Below are positions 9,743 through 18,916 of a DNA stretch of 64,000 nucleotides, one piece after another. The DNA comes from Legionella spiritensis (GTDB lineage: Bacteria > Pseudomonadota > Gammaproteobacteria > Legionellales > Legionellaceae), in contig NZ_LT906457.1 in the NCBI RefSeq assembly GCF_900186965.1, positions 186,001 through 250,000 on the forward strand. Reading direction: 5' to 3'. Both the position numbers and the translations under genes were made by a program. Numbering within the stretch: the stretch's first letter is position 1; the number at the start of each line of letters is the position of its first letter. The notes under the pieces are model-generated. The model saw only the letters and a program-made list of their open reading frames with translations. It searched no databases and was not told the origin of the DNA.

Positions 9743-12049
9743 GTGAAAAAGGAGTTTGAGCGGCAGATGGAAGAAATAAACCAATCTAATCACAGAGTCG
9801 AGCAACTCTCTCCCTGGTGGCGTCGCTCGGTATTGATAATTATGCTGTTAGGGTTTTCAGTTCTAATATCATTAACTTATAAAGTTCAACAGGATGCGCC
9901 GCCTATACCGCAAAAAGTTATTAATCCTCAAGGGGAACTTATTTTTGGTAAAACAGATATCTTATCAGGTCAGTCTATCTTTCTTAAATATGGTTTAATG
10001 AATAATGGAAGCATATGGGGACATGGTGCTTATCTTGGTCCAGATTTTTCAGCACAATATTTACATAATTTAACTTCAGGGGTTGCTGATTATATTGCAA
10101 AAGAGCAATATAACGTCCCATTTAAGGAGCTTCAAACAGAACAAAAGGAGGTTGTTAATGCTTTAACTCGAGAGTTATTGAAAAAAAATCGATTTGAACC
10201 GAGCAATAAAGTTCTACATTTTACAGAGGCTGAAACGAAGTCATATAACCAACAAATTAAATGGTGGTCAAATTATTTTACATCACCTTCTGGCAATGGT
10301 GGTTTACCTCATAATTTTATCAACTCAAACCAAGAGTTAAGGGATTTAGTCGCTTTTTTCTCATGGACTGCTTGGGCATCTGTTGCTAAGCGGCCTGGCG
10401 AGGTAACCACATACACGAATAACTTCCCTTATGACCCCCAAGCTGGCAACTATCCATCAAGTGCAGCTTTATTTTGGAGTGCAATGAGTCTAATTGCCTT
10501 GCTCGGAGGTACAGCACTTGTATTATTGGCATTTGGTAAATTTGATTATCTGGGTTGGAAACGTAATCCTGATAAAGCTGCTCCTATCTTCAAAGTTGGA
10601 AATCCAAGCCGCAGCCAACAGGCAACCCTCAAATTTTTTGTAGTGGTGGTATTTTTGTTTTTGTTGCAGGCATTGGTGGGTGGGCTAACAGCACACTATC
10701 GAGCGGAGCCAGAGAGCTTTTTTGGATTGGATTTATCTAATATTTTTCCGAGCAATGTGGTACGTACTTGGCATTTGCAACTGGCAATTTTCTGGATAGC
10801 AACCTCATATGTTGCAGGTGGATTGCTCTTAGCTCGCGAGATAGGTGGTCAAGAAAAAAAATATCAGGCAGCTTATATTCACATACTGTTTTTCGCTTTG
10901 GTTATCGTTGTAATCGGTAGTCTATTAGGGGAATGGGCCGGTACATTTCAATGGTTGTCAAAATATTGGTTTTGGTTTGGTCAGCAAGGATGGGAATATC
11001 TTGAGTTAGGTAGAGCCTGGCAAATAGGGCTAGCTGTAGCACTAGTATTTTGGTTTGTATTATTATTGCGGAATATTGCCCCAGTTATCAAAGATCCTGA
11101 ATTAGGAGAAATATCGCGTTTATTTCTTTTAGCTGCACTAGCCATTCCATTTTTTTATCTGCCGGCAATGTTTTTTGATAATAATACACATTTTTCAATT
11201 GTTGACACTTGGAGGTTTTGGATTATTCATCTGTGGGTAGAAGGTTTTTTCGAATTTTTTGTAACGGTATTAGTCGCTACAATTTTGTTAGGCTTGAACG
11301 TCGTCACTCGTACCACGGCAGTACGGGTCATCTACTTGGATGCAATTCTGTATTTCGGTGGTGGACTTATTGGAACAGGACATCATTGGTATTTCAATGG
11401 CCATAGTGAAATGAACATGGCATTTGCTGCCATTTTTTCTGCAATGGAAGTAATTCCTCTCACTTTATTAACGCTTGATGCATGGGATTTTGTGAAAGTT
11501 ACTGAAGCAGAGCGTTTACCCTCGGGAGAACCAATACGCATTCCACATCAATGGACGTTTTACTTTATCATGGCTGTAGGTGCTTGGAATTTTGTTGGGG
11601 CAGGGGTATTTGGATTTCTCATAAATTTGCCGATTGTCAGTTATTTCGAAATAGGAACCATGCTCACTCCCAATCATGGTCATGCAGCCATGATGGGTGT
11701 TTTTGGCATGTTGGCAGTTGCACTATTAGTATTTTCAATGCGGCATGTTTCTACTGATACGCAATGGGAATCTTTGGAAAAATACATCAAAATTTCGTTT
11801 TGGGGACTAAATATCGGTTTATTGATGATGGTTGTTTTCAGTTTATTCCCTGGTGGTGTATTACAACTCTATGATGTATTAAATAATGGTTATTGGCATG
11901 CGCGCAGTTTGGAGTACGGCGGACAGGAAACTGCGAGGCTGCTGGAATGGTTGCGTACTCCTGGCGATTTAGTATTTATAATTGTAGGAATTTTACCGCT
12001 ATTGTATGCGGTGACTAAATCTTACTTAAATCTTAAACGAAAGCCATAA
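9743..12049 (+). CDS. norB: Quinol-dependent nitric oxide reductase (qNOR)
   Basis: This 768-residue inner-membrane enzyme reduces 2 NO to N2O with electrons from quinol. It is long enough to be the single-subunit qNOR: an N-terminal helix (residues ~25-45), a periplasmic cytochrome c-like domain without a CXXCH haem site, then a 12-14 helix NorB core. The core shows a TWHLQLAIFW segment and the GTGHHWYFNGH and NHGHAAMMGVFG motifs that supply haem and non-haem iron ligands. The GTG at 9743 lacks a clear ribosome-binding site; an ATG at 9767 preceded by AAGGAG is an alternative. It stands alone and would protect against host- or denitrifier-derived NO. Confidence 0.92.
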   Translation: MKKEFERQMEEINQSNHRVEQLSPWWRRSVLIIMLLGFSVLISLTYKVQQDAPPIPQKVINPQGELIFGKTDILSGQSIFLKYGLMNNGSIWGHGAYLGPDFSAQYLHNLTSGVADYIAKEQYNVPFKELQTEQKEVVNALTRELLKKNRFEPSNKVLHFTEAETKSYNQQIKWWSNYFTSPSGNGGLPHNFINSNQELRDLVAFFSWTAWASVAKRPGEVTTYTNNFPYDPQAGNYPSSAALFWSAMSLIALLGGTALVLLAFGKFDYLGWKRNPDKAAPIFKVGNPSRSQQATLKFFVVVVFLFLLQALVGGLTAHYRAEPESFFGLDLSNIFPSNVVRTWHLQLAIFWIATSYVAGGLLLAREIGGQEKKYQAAYIHILFFALVIVVIGSLLGEWAGTFQWLSKYWFWFGQQGWEYLELGRAWQIGLAVALVFWFVLLLRNIAPVIKDPELGEISRLFLLAALAIPFFYLPAMFFDNNTHFSIVDTWRFWIIHLWVEGFFEFFVTVLVATILLGLNVVTRTTAVRVIYLDAILYFGGGLIGTGHHWYFNGHSEMNMAFAAIFSAMEVIPLTLLTLDAWDFVKVTEAERLPSGEPIRIPHQWTFYFIMAVGAWNFVGAGVFGFLINLPIVSYFEIGTMLTPNHGHAAMMGVFGMLAVALLVFSMRHVSTDTQWESLEKYIKISFWGLNIGLLMMVVFSLFPGGVLQLYDVLNNGYWHARSLEYGGQETARLLEWLRTPGDLVFIIVGILPLLYAVTKSYLNLKRKP

Positions 12050-12335
12050 TTTAGATTTTAATCTCACTCTATGTGCTACCCCCTATTTCCGGAAAATATC
12101 CTTGATATTTTTAAACAATTTAAAACAGGCTAAAGCTAGCCACTCAAAAAGGATAATGATATCAACAATGTGCTTACTTTAAAGGATTTGCTATTGAATA
12201 ATCGGTGTTTCTTGCATAGAATTAAAACATTCTACTGGGATACTATCAAAGTAAGTAAATTTGTATATTTTACCACAGGCATTGATAATGATTTCATACT
12301 TGATGATTAATGTAACATCAGTGCAAACTCATTAT

Positions 12336-12716
12336 TTATTTGGGATAGCAATTGATTAAAATTAGATTATCATTAATTGAGGATATTCCTCTGCACCGGA
12401 TTGTTTGATTTTCTTTTTTTATTGAGAGTATATGGACGACTAAATGCTTACCCATAGCGTTCTCAATAAAAAAGCGGCCATTTTTGTCGGTTTTCACACT
12501 AACTCGCCCTATAGAGTTTCCATGCTTATGTAATTGGATTAATAATTCTATATTTTTGAGAAGAGGTGCTTTTAATTTGGATTCTTTAGCGTATTTGACC
12601 TGATAGGACAGGGGCTCTGCATTAGCGACAGTTCCCCCAAAGGCTAATATGAAAACTCCAAATAGAATTAAAAGACACTGTTTGTTACTCGTCTTTGCTC
12701 TTGTCAACTTGTTCAT
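12336..12716 (-). CDS. Secreted protein with predicted Ig-like beta domain
   Basis: A 126-residue protein with an N-terminal basic segment and hydrophobic signal peptide (cleavage near ANA-E, residues ~33-34). The mature ~92 residues look beta-rich, with a segment GRVSVKTDKNGRFFIEN reminiscent of carboxypeptidase-regulatory or SdrD-B-like folds, and two cysteines near the C-terminus. Its start lies 32 bp inside the upstream HvfA-like gene, so the two overlap in different frames and are probably co-expressed. The function is unknown; copper-related context is suggested by CopA on the other side. Confidence 0.5.
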   Translation of the reverse strand: MNKLTRAKTSNKQCLLILFGVFILAFGGTVANAEPLSYQVKYAKESKLKAPLLKNIELLIQLHKHGNSIGRVSVKTDKNGRFFIENAMGKHLVVHILSIKKENQTIRCRGISSINDNLILINCYPK

Positions 12717-13008
12717 CTTTGACCTTATCTTCTTCTTTCATATGTTTTTTCATTTGCTGTTTTTTATCATCACTCATACCTATTGAGCCACCACACCTAC
12801 CATCATTCATTTTCATATGAGATGCACCACAAGAAGATTCTGGGTTTTTGTTGCCGTGCATAGAAGATGATACTAGCTGACTTGATTGGTTAGCATAGCC
12901 ATTTTCTAATTTTGTAATTTTAAAGGGGTTAGATTCAGCTGAAACAGGCGTATTAGCTAGAAAGGCCACAACGCTTGCGCTAAGCAACGCTATATTCTTA
13001 GTTTTCAT
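12685..13008 (-). CDS. HvfA-like small periplasmic Cys/Met protein
   Basis: A 107-residue protein with a signal peptide (cleavage near VSA-E) followed by NPFKITKLENGY, which fits the NPF....L..GY motif that opens mature HvfA-family low-complexity proteins as I recall them. Two Cys-Gly motifs follow (SSCGAS and GRCGGS), then a charged Lys/Glu/Met tail. HvfA-type precursors are modified at EGKCG motifs by HvfB/HvfC and bind copper. No HvfB (DUF692) or HvfC partner is encoded nearby, and only one motif resembles the modified site. It is divergent from copA across ~100 bp, supporting a copper role. Confidence 0.6.
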   Translation of the reverse strand: MKTKNIALLSASVVAFLANTPVSAESNPFKITKLENGYANQSSQLVSSSMHGNKNPESSCGASHMKMNDGRCGGSIGMSDDKKQQMKKHMKEEDKVKDEQVDKSKDE

Positions 13009-13109
13009 TTTTGGCTCATTGGTTAGTTAATTGTCAAAATTGGGCTATATTAGTACTTTTAGTTTAGTCTAGTTATACTTTAAATCAATAGGGTGAAAAA
13101 GGATTTGCC

Positions 13110-15344
13110 ATGCCAAAGATTATTAAGCTTTCCTTACAGAATGTAAGTTGTGCAAGTTGCGTTTCAAGTATAGAAAATTCTTTGGGAAGCTTGCCTAAAG
13201 TCGAAGCAGTTTCAGTTAACTTTTCCCAAAAAACAGTGGAAGTAACAGGTGATGCATCAATAGAGGTTATTCAGTCAGAGTTAGAAAAGCTTGGTTATGG
13301 TGCTAAAATTTTTGATGAAGAGAGCTTGTTTAATGGCAGTGAGCAAGAACAAGAGCGGGCTTATTATAAGACATTACTGAAAAAATTTTACACCGCTGGA
13401 ATCGCGGGTATGATTCTGCTTGTGGGAAGCTTGTTAGATTATTTTCCAGGGCTTGCAACTGCTCTAGGCCAGGTTGTATGGAGTGGTATAGGTTTAGTGT
13501 CACTACTTATTATGATTTATTCCGGTGGTCATCTATACCATAATGCCTATCGCGCCTTTTGGTCTAATCATGCCACTATGGATACATTAATTGGTTTAGG
13601 CACTGGTGCTGCGTGGTTTTTTTCTATGTTTGTTACTCTGTTTCCTGATGTTGTTCCAGAGCTTGCACGCCATGTCTACTTTGAGGCTGCACTTATTATT
13701 ATTGCCTTGGTTGATTTAGGTGCTGCACTTGAAATTAGGGCACGAGGCAAAACATCACTAGCTATAAAAAGACTCATTGGACTTCAAGCAAAAACAGCGC
13801 GAGTTGTTAAAGAGTCAGAAGAAGTTGATATTGCATTAGAAGATGTAGTAGTTGATGATGTGGTTCGTGTCAGACCTGGTGAAAAAATACCTGTGGATGG
13901 ATTAATTATAGAGGGCAGTACGAGTATTGATGAATCGATGTTAACCGGTGAACCATTACCTAAATCTAAACAGGTTGGTGATGAGGTGATTGGTGGAACC
14001 ATGAATGCTGCTGGTTCTTTTTTGTATAAAGCCACGCGAGTAGGTAAAGATACCGCCCTGGCTCAAATCATCAACCTTGTCCAACAAGCTCAAAACACCA
14101 AACCACCAATCGCGCGTTTAGCAGACATTGTTTCATCATTTTTTGTGCCTGCAGTCATGGTTATTTCAGTACTCACGGCACTAGTTTGGTTTAATTTTGG
14201 ACCGTTACCTGTGACGGGATTTATGTTGGTGACAGCTATGACAGTCTTAATCATTGCATGTCCCTGTGCTTTAGGGTTGGCAGCACCCATTTCAGTTATA
14301 GTCGGTATGGGAAAGGCTGCAGAATATGGCGCGCTGATTCGAAACGGGGAGGCATTGCAACAATCGTCTAACTTATCGGCCATTATTCTTGATAAAACAG
14401 GCACAATTACCCATGGAAAGCCTGAGTTGGTAAAAGTCATCTCTTTAGGAAATCTTAGTGAGGAGCGTCTTTTGCAGTTGTCAGCAAGTATTGAGAAAGG
14501 CTCTGAACATCCATTGGGAGCTGCGATTGTTAATGCTGCACGAGCACGGAATATTGGGACATTGCCAGTTAGTGAATTCGAAGCGATTGCTGGACATGGG
14601 ATTAGTGCTCAGATTGATAATCAAAAAGTTTGGTTTGGTAATGATAAACTCATGTTAAGAGAAAAGTTTGATTTATCAATTGCCGAATCAGAGGCGCGTG
14701 AGCTAGCAGGTCTTGGTCATACGCCGATGTATTTTGCGGTAGAAAATAAAATTGAAGGGATTATCAGCGTTGCTGATTTAATTAAAGAAGATTCAAAATC
14801 GGCAATAGAAAGACTTCAAGCGCAAGGAATTAAGGTTATTATGCTAACTGGTGATAATGCAATTACAGCAAATCATGTAGCAAGTCAGGTAGGTATTGAT
14901 GAGGTTATGGCGGAGGTTTTACCACAAGATAAATCTGCTAAAGTAAAAAGCCTTCAAGAACAGGGGCTATTAGTTGGCATGGTAGGTGATGGGATTAATG
15001 ATGCACCGGCTCTAGCTCAGGCTGATGTGGGATTTGCCATTGGCTCAGGTACGGATGTAGCCATTGAAAGTGCGGGTATTACTTTAATGCGCAGCTCCTT
15101 ACATGGGGGTGTTGATGCGATTTTAATTTCAAGTGCTACTATGGGGAATATTAAGCAAAACCTAGTAGGAGCGTTTGTTTATAATACGCTAGGCATTCCA
15201 ATTGCAGCCGGTATTCTCTATCCTTTCTTAGGTTTTTTCTTAAATCCAATGATTGCAGGGGCTGCAATGGCACTATCCTCGGTAACGGTCGTAAGTAATG
15301 CAAATCGACTGCGATTTTTCAAGCCTAAAGGAGGTGCATTATGA
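13110..15344 (+). CDS. copA: CopA copper-exporting P1B-type ATPase
   Basis: This 744-residue inner-membrane pump exports Cu(I) using ATP. It has one N-terminal HMA domain with a VSCASC site (Cys14, Cys17), then eight transmembrane helices. The CPC metal site lies in TM6 (near residue 384), the phosphorylation motif DKTGT near 428, then a SEHPLG His-Pro motif and [10 protein letters not shown]. The TM7 YNT segment and the TM8 MALSS segment are the Cu(I)-type P1B-1 signatures. AAAAGGA precedes the ATG. It overlaps the following cupredoxin gene by 4 bp (ATGA). Confidence 0.95.
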   Translation: MPKIIKLSLQNVSCASCVSSIENSLGSLPKVEAVSVNFSQKTVEVTGDASIEVIQSELEKLGYGAKIFDEESLFNGSEQEQERAYYKTLLKKFYTAGIAGMILLVGSLLDYFPGLATALGQVVWSGIGLVSLLIMIYSGGHLYHNAYRAFWSNHATMDTLIGLGTGAAWFFSMFVTLFPDVVPELARHVYFEAALIIIALVDLGAALEIRARGKTSLAIKRLIGLQAKTARVVKESEEVDIALEDVVVDDVVRVRPGEKIPVDGLIIEGSTSIDESMLTGEPLPKSKQVGDEVIGGTMNAAGSFLYKATRVGKDTALAQIINLVQQAQNTKPPIARLADIVSSFFVPAVMVISVLTALVWFNFGPLPVTGFMLVTAMTVLIIACPCALGLAAPISVIVGMGKAAEYGALIRNGEALQQSSNLSAIILDKTGTITHGKPELVKVISLGNLSEERLLQLSASIEKGSEHPLGAAIVNAARARNIGTLPVSEFEAIAGHGISAQIDNQKVWFGNDKLMLREKFDLSIAESEARELAGLGHTPMYFAVENKIEGIISVADLIKEDSKSAIERLQAQGIKVIMLTGDNAITANHVASQVGIDEVMAEVLPQDKSAKVKSLQEQGLLVGMVGDGINDAPALAQADVGFAIGSGTDVAIESAGITLMRSSLHGGVDAILISSATMGNIKQNLVGAFVYNTLGIPIAAGILYPFLGFFLNPMIAGAAMALSSVTVVSNANRLRFFKPKGGAL

Positions 15345-15700
15345 TTACATTGACTGTTAACTTGATTGGTTTTTGTTTGGTTGGGTTAATCATTTGGTGG
15401 TTTATACTTAAAAAACCAAAATCAACACGGCTAGTTAACAATGCCATTCAAGTGGTAGTGGATGAAGGAGTATATGAGCCTTCTATATTAAAAGCGCGCG
15501 AAGGAAAAATGATTACACTTGAGTTTATTCGAAAAGATAAATCTCCTTGCGCCCAGGTGGTTGTGTTTAATACACTGGATATAAGTCAAGAACTAAAAGT
15601 TAATAAACTAACTAAAATAACAATAAATTCACTTAAGTCAGGCACTTACCCATTTAGTTGCCAAATGGGTATGTATCAGGGTAGTTTGATAGTTGAGTAA
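15341..15700 (+). CDS. Membrane-anchored cupredoxin-like protein
   Basis: A 119-residue protein with one N-terminal transmembrane helix (residues ~5-25) followed by a cupredoxin-like domain. The copper-site pattern is visible as SPCAQVVVF in the middle and [12 protein letters not shown] near the C-terminus, supplying Cys and Met ligands. Such proteins are often encoded next to CopA and are thought to receive or chaperone copper in the periplasm. Translation is coupled to copA by a 4-bp overlap and the gene has AAAGGAGG upstream. The role is inferred from fold and context. Confidence 0.78.
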   Translation: MITLTVNLIGFCLVGLIIWWFILKKPKSTRLVNNAIQVVVDEGVYEPSILKAREGKMITLEFIRKDKSPCAQVVVFNTLDISQELKVNKLTKITINSLKSGTYPFSCQMGMYQGSLIVE

Positions 15701-15709
15701 AAAATTAAT

Positions 15710-16928
15710 ATGAATAATATCTTTGTCATTTTTTCATCCGTAGCAGTTAGTCTATTGCTTTTTAGTAAATCTTTTCGAACCTCAAAAATTTGGCATGCTA
15801 CGGTGACACCTTTAGCACCAATTATTGGAAGTGGTTTTTTGGTATCAGCTCCTTTGTTAATTTTAACCACAGGGAAGCTTGCCCCATTGGCTATGGGGGG
15901 GGATAGTTATAATCGCTTATGCTCTTGGGAGTAGCATTAGAACAAATATCCTTTTTGTTGAGCCCCTGTTAGAAGGGAATAAAAATACATCTTATTTCAT
16001 TAGGGTGCTTGAAGATTTATCCCGACCTGTTTTGGGGCTTGCCTATGTTATTTCTATTGCCTTTTACTTAAAACTACTTTCTGCATTCGCTTTACGGGGT
16101 TTTGGAGTTTCGTCTGTAGTGTTAGAAAATAGTCTTACTACAGCGTTGTTGCTGTTTATTGGGATTACAGGAAAGTTAAAAGGCTTGTCTAAGCTTGAGC
16201 TTCTTGAGACGTATTCAGTCAATATAAAACTCTCTATTATAGTGGCTTTAATTTTTGGCCACATTTATTTTAACTTTTATTCATTGTTTAATGGGCAGTG
16301 GCAGTTGTTGGTTTTTCCGCATGAAGAAATGGCGACAACAATACAAAAATTACTGGGTATGCTTATTATAATTCAGGGATTTGAAACATCTCGCTATCTG
16401 GGGCGTGATTACAGTCGCGATGTACGTATCCAAACCATGAAAAACGCCCAAATTATTTCAGGGGTTATTTATGTGGTTTTTATTACATCCACACTGACTG
16501 CTTTTAACCATGTTCACGCTTTAGGGGAAACGACTGTTATTGATGTTTGTAGAACGATAGCTCCTATCTTGCCAGCATTAATAATTATAGCTGCTGTAAT
16601 GAGTCAATTCAGTGCAGCTGTTGCTGATACAATTGGCAGTGGAGGATTGTTAGCAGAAGGCATGCGTGACAAAATTACTACAAAAACGAGTTATCTATTG
16701 ATAACTTTAATAGGGGTAATTCTAACCTGGCTTACTAATATTTACACAATTATCACCTTTGCATCCAAAGCTTTTGCCATTTATTACGCCATGCAGTTAG
16801 TGCTTTCTACTCTTGTTTTGCTAAAACAAAAGAGCAATGGTGCTCGGTATATAAAAATCATATTATACCTCTTGCTCACTATTTTGATGGTGGCCGTTGT
16901 TTTATTTGGTATCCCAGTTAAAGAATAA
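15710..16928 (+). pseudogene. Multi-helix membrane transporter split by a frameshift
   Basis: Two overlapping frames (15710-15934 and 15879-16928) together encode one polytopic membrane protein of about 405 residues. The first frame ends shortly after LAPLAMGG and the second continues GGIVIIAYALGSS, so the break falls in a run of eight G at 15895-15902. Removing one G joins the frames seamlessly. The protein has 10-12 hydrophobic helices and a cytoplasmic SRYLGRDYSRDVR loop; it resembles APC-superfamily permeases, but I do not recognise a specific family. It follows copA and the cupredoxin with a 9-bp gap. It may be a pseudogene, a phase-variable gene or a sequencing error. Confidence 0.7.
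15895..15902 (+). repeat. Poly-G tract (8 G) at the frameshift point
   Basis: Eight consecutive G residues inside the transporter gene. With seven G the two halves are in frame; with eight the protein ends about ten codons later. Long G tracts are slippage hot spots for replication and for sequencing alike. Confidence 0.85.
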
Positions 16929-16985
16929 AGCTGATATAATTTTTAGAGTAAATATACAACATTTTCAATATACTAAGGTTAAGAA

Positions 16986-17627
16986 ATGAGTCGGTATAAG
17001 ACAGGGATAGGGGCATTAATACTTGTTGTTTTTCTTGGTTTTTTAATGAAAGCTGCATACGCTCAAGGAGGTAATGACGAGCATAAAAAGCATCACCCTG
17101 GAGGTGCAACAAGCAATACATCCGGGGTACCAGGACCTAATGATGTGTATTGTGGGTGTTCTGTTTGTGACTTGAAAGGATATCAAAAAATATCTAATCA
17201 GGAGCTTTTAGCATTAGATGTTGATATATTAGTGCCAGCGGCTCTTGAAAATGTGATTACAATGGACAATGTTGAGGATGTAAAAGCGCCTATTATTTTA
17301 GAGGTTGCAAATGGACCTGTATCTCATGAAGCAGAGAGTGCATTACTTGAAAAAGGTACCATTATTATTCCTGATGTTATAGCGAATTCTGGCGGTGTAA
17401 TAGTTAGCTATTTTGAGTGGGTGCAAAACTTATCTGGTGATGTTTGGAGTTTAGATAAAGTCAATAAAAAATTGTCAGAGCGCATTATTTTTAGCTTCGA
17501 GCAAATGCTTGCAAACACTCAGGATGATTCTCTTCGAGCTAGTGCTTATATATTAGCATTAAAGCGCATAGAGGAAGCTGTGTATGCTAAAGGAAGCGAA
17601 GAATATTTTAGTGGTGAGAGCGCTTGA
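16986..17627 (+). CDS. Secreted His-rich N-terminus fused to a glutamate dehydrogenase C-terminal fragment
   Basis: This 213-residue protein has two unrelated parts. Residues 1-65 hold a signal peptide (cleavage near AYA-Q), a His/Lys-rich segment (DEHKKHHPGG) and a CGCSVC cysteine cluster, as in small periplasmic metal-binding proteins. From about residue 68 onward the sequence is the NAD-binding half of a Glu/Leu/Phe/Val dehydrogenase (LDVDILVPAALENVIT, then ANSGGVIVSYFEW), but the catalytic half and the Rossmann glycine motif are missing. It cannot be an active dehydrogenase. It lies between the transporter pseudogene and cusC. It is probably a recombination product; whether it is functional is unknown. 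Confidence 0.65.
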   Translation: MSRYKTGIGALILVVFLGFLMKAAYAQGGNDEHKKHHPGGATSNTSGVPGPNDVYCGCSVCDLKGYQKISNQELLALDVDILVPAALENVITMDNVEDVKAPIILEVANGPVSHEAESALLEKGTIIIPDVIANSGGVIVSYFEWVQNLSGDVWSLDKVNKKLSERIIFSFEQMLANTQDDSLRASAYILALKRIEEAVYAKGSEEYFSGESA

Positions 17628-17664
17628 TTGTCACCAATTTTTTAAAAAAAGAGTTGATTGTTGA

Positions 17665-18915
17665 ATGTATAGAAGCTTAATGAAAAGTATTCTTAGAATT
17701 TGTTTGTTATGGTTATTAATTCAAGAAGGCTATGGGCTGACTTTAGGCGAGGCTGAATGTATTGCTATTAATAGAGCAGATGAAATTAGACAGTTTGAAG
17801 CAAAAGGCCAATCTTTGCAGGCGCAGGCTATTTCTGAAGGTCAACTACCCGACCCTAATATTCAAATTAGTCCGCTTAATTTCCCAGTGGATACATTTAA
17901 TTTTTCACAAGAACCAATGACACAATTCCAATTTGGAATAAACCAAGATATCCCAAAAGGAAAAACTTTGTTATATAGATATAGACGGACCCATAATAAA
18001 TCGATGTCTTCACTTCATCAAAAGGATAACCAAAGATTACTTATTTTAAAAGCTGTTCGGGAGCAATGGGATTTGCTCTATTTTTGGCAAAGAAGTGAAC
18101 AAATTTTGTTGGGGCAAAGAAAAACATTTAAGCATTTAAAAGACGTTGCCTCATCTTTATTTAGCAATAATAAAGTTCCTCAAAAGGATGTATTGAATGC
18201 ACAACTAGAGCTAACACAGATTGAAGAACGATTAATTCAAGTCCGTCAAGCAATCGATGATACCCGGGTAAATCTTGCTAGATGGATTGGCCAGAAGGCT
18301 GCTTACAGAGCAAGCGCTTCATTGGTTATGGATAACAAAAAGGTGGTTCTATCCAAAGTATCAAAGAAAATGCTGTTAGGTCATCCGGTTATTAAAGCAG
18401 ATAATTCAGATATAAATTCAGCGATAAGCAGCATTGCTATTAGCAAACAAGATTACTTACCAGGTTTTAGTCTAGGGGCAGCTTATGGTGTTCGTAGTGG
18501 TCGAAACATAAATGGCAATAAAAGGCCGGATTTTCTTACCGGCCAAGTGAAAATTTCTCTACCATTATTTCCCAAGGATAGGCAAGATAAAAAGTTGCTG
18601 GCCAATCAAAGGGAGTTATCGTCTTTAAAAGCAAAACGATATGCGGACTTAAAAGGTTTGAATAGAGTACTTGGTACGAATATTGTTGACTATAAAAGAA
18701 CTAGAGAAAAGCTGAGTTTATATTCAAGAAGACTACTTCCAGAAGCCAAACAATACGCAAATTCGACTTTAATTGCTTATCAAAATGATAAAACAGATTT
18801 TCTAACGGTTGCACTTGGTTATATCCGATGGCTCGATATTGAACTTGCAGAGGTAAAAGAGCAAGTCAATCATTCAAAAGCGGGCATTAACATATTGTAT
18901 CTTCAAGGTAGATAA
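17665..18915 (+). CDS. cusC: CusC-like outer membrane efflux protein
   Basis: This 416-residue TolC-family channel is the outer-membrane part of a second RND metal pump. A signal peptide (residues ~8-24) is followed by two OEP repeats with NRADEIRQ and PDPNIQISPLN in the first. An in-frame ATG at 17680 is an alternative start. The adaptor gene begins one base after its stop, and the pump follows, giving a C-B-A operon. The pump is of the Cu/Ag type, so this channel should export copper or silver. Confidence 0.85.
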   Translation: MYRSLMKSILRICLLWLLIQEGYGLTLGEAECIAINRADEIRQFEAKGQSLQAQAISEGQLPDPNIQISPLNFPVDTFNFSQEPMTQFQFGINQDIPKGKTLLYRYRRTHNKSMSSLHQKDNQRLLILKAVREQWDLLYFWQRSEQILLGQRKTFKHLKDVASSLFSNNKVPQKDVLNAQLELTQIEERLIQVRQAIDDTRVNLARWIGQKAAYRASASLVMDNKKVVLSKVSKKMLLGHPVIKADNSDINSAISSIAISKQDYLPGFSLGAAYGVRSGRNINGNKRPDFLTGQVKISLPLFPKDRQDKKLLANQRELSSLKAKRYADLKGLNRVLGTNIVDYKRTREKLSLYSRRLLPEAKQYANSTLIAYQNDKTDFLTVALGYIRWLDIELAEVKEQVNHSKAGINILYLQGR

Positions 18916-18916
18916 C

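Noticed and set aside
16986-17627. Calling this gene an active glutamate dehydrogenase.
   Set aside because: The N-terminal catalytic half and the nucleotide-binding glycine motif are absent and it carries a secretion signal.
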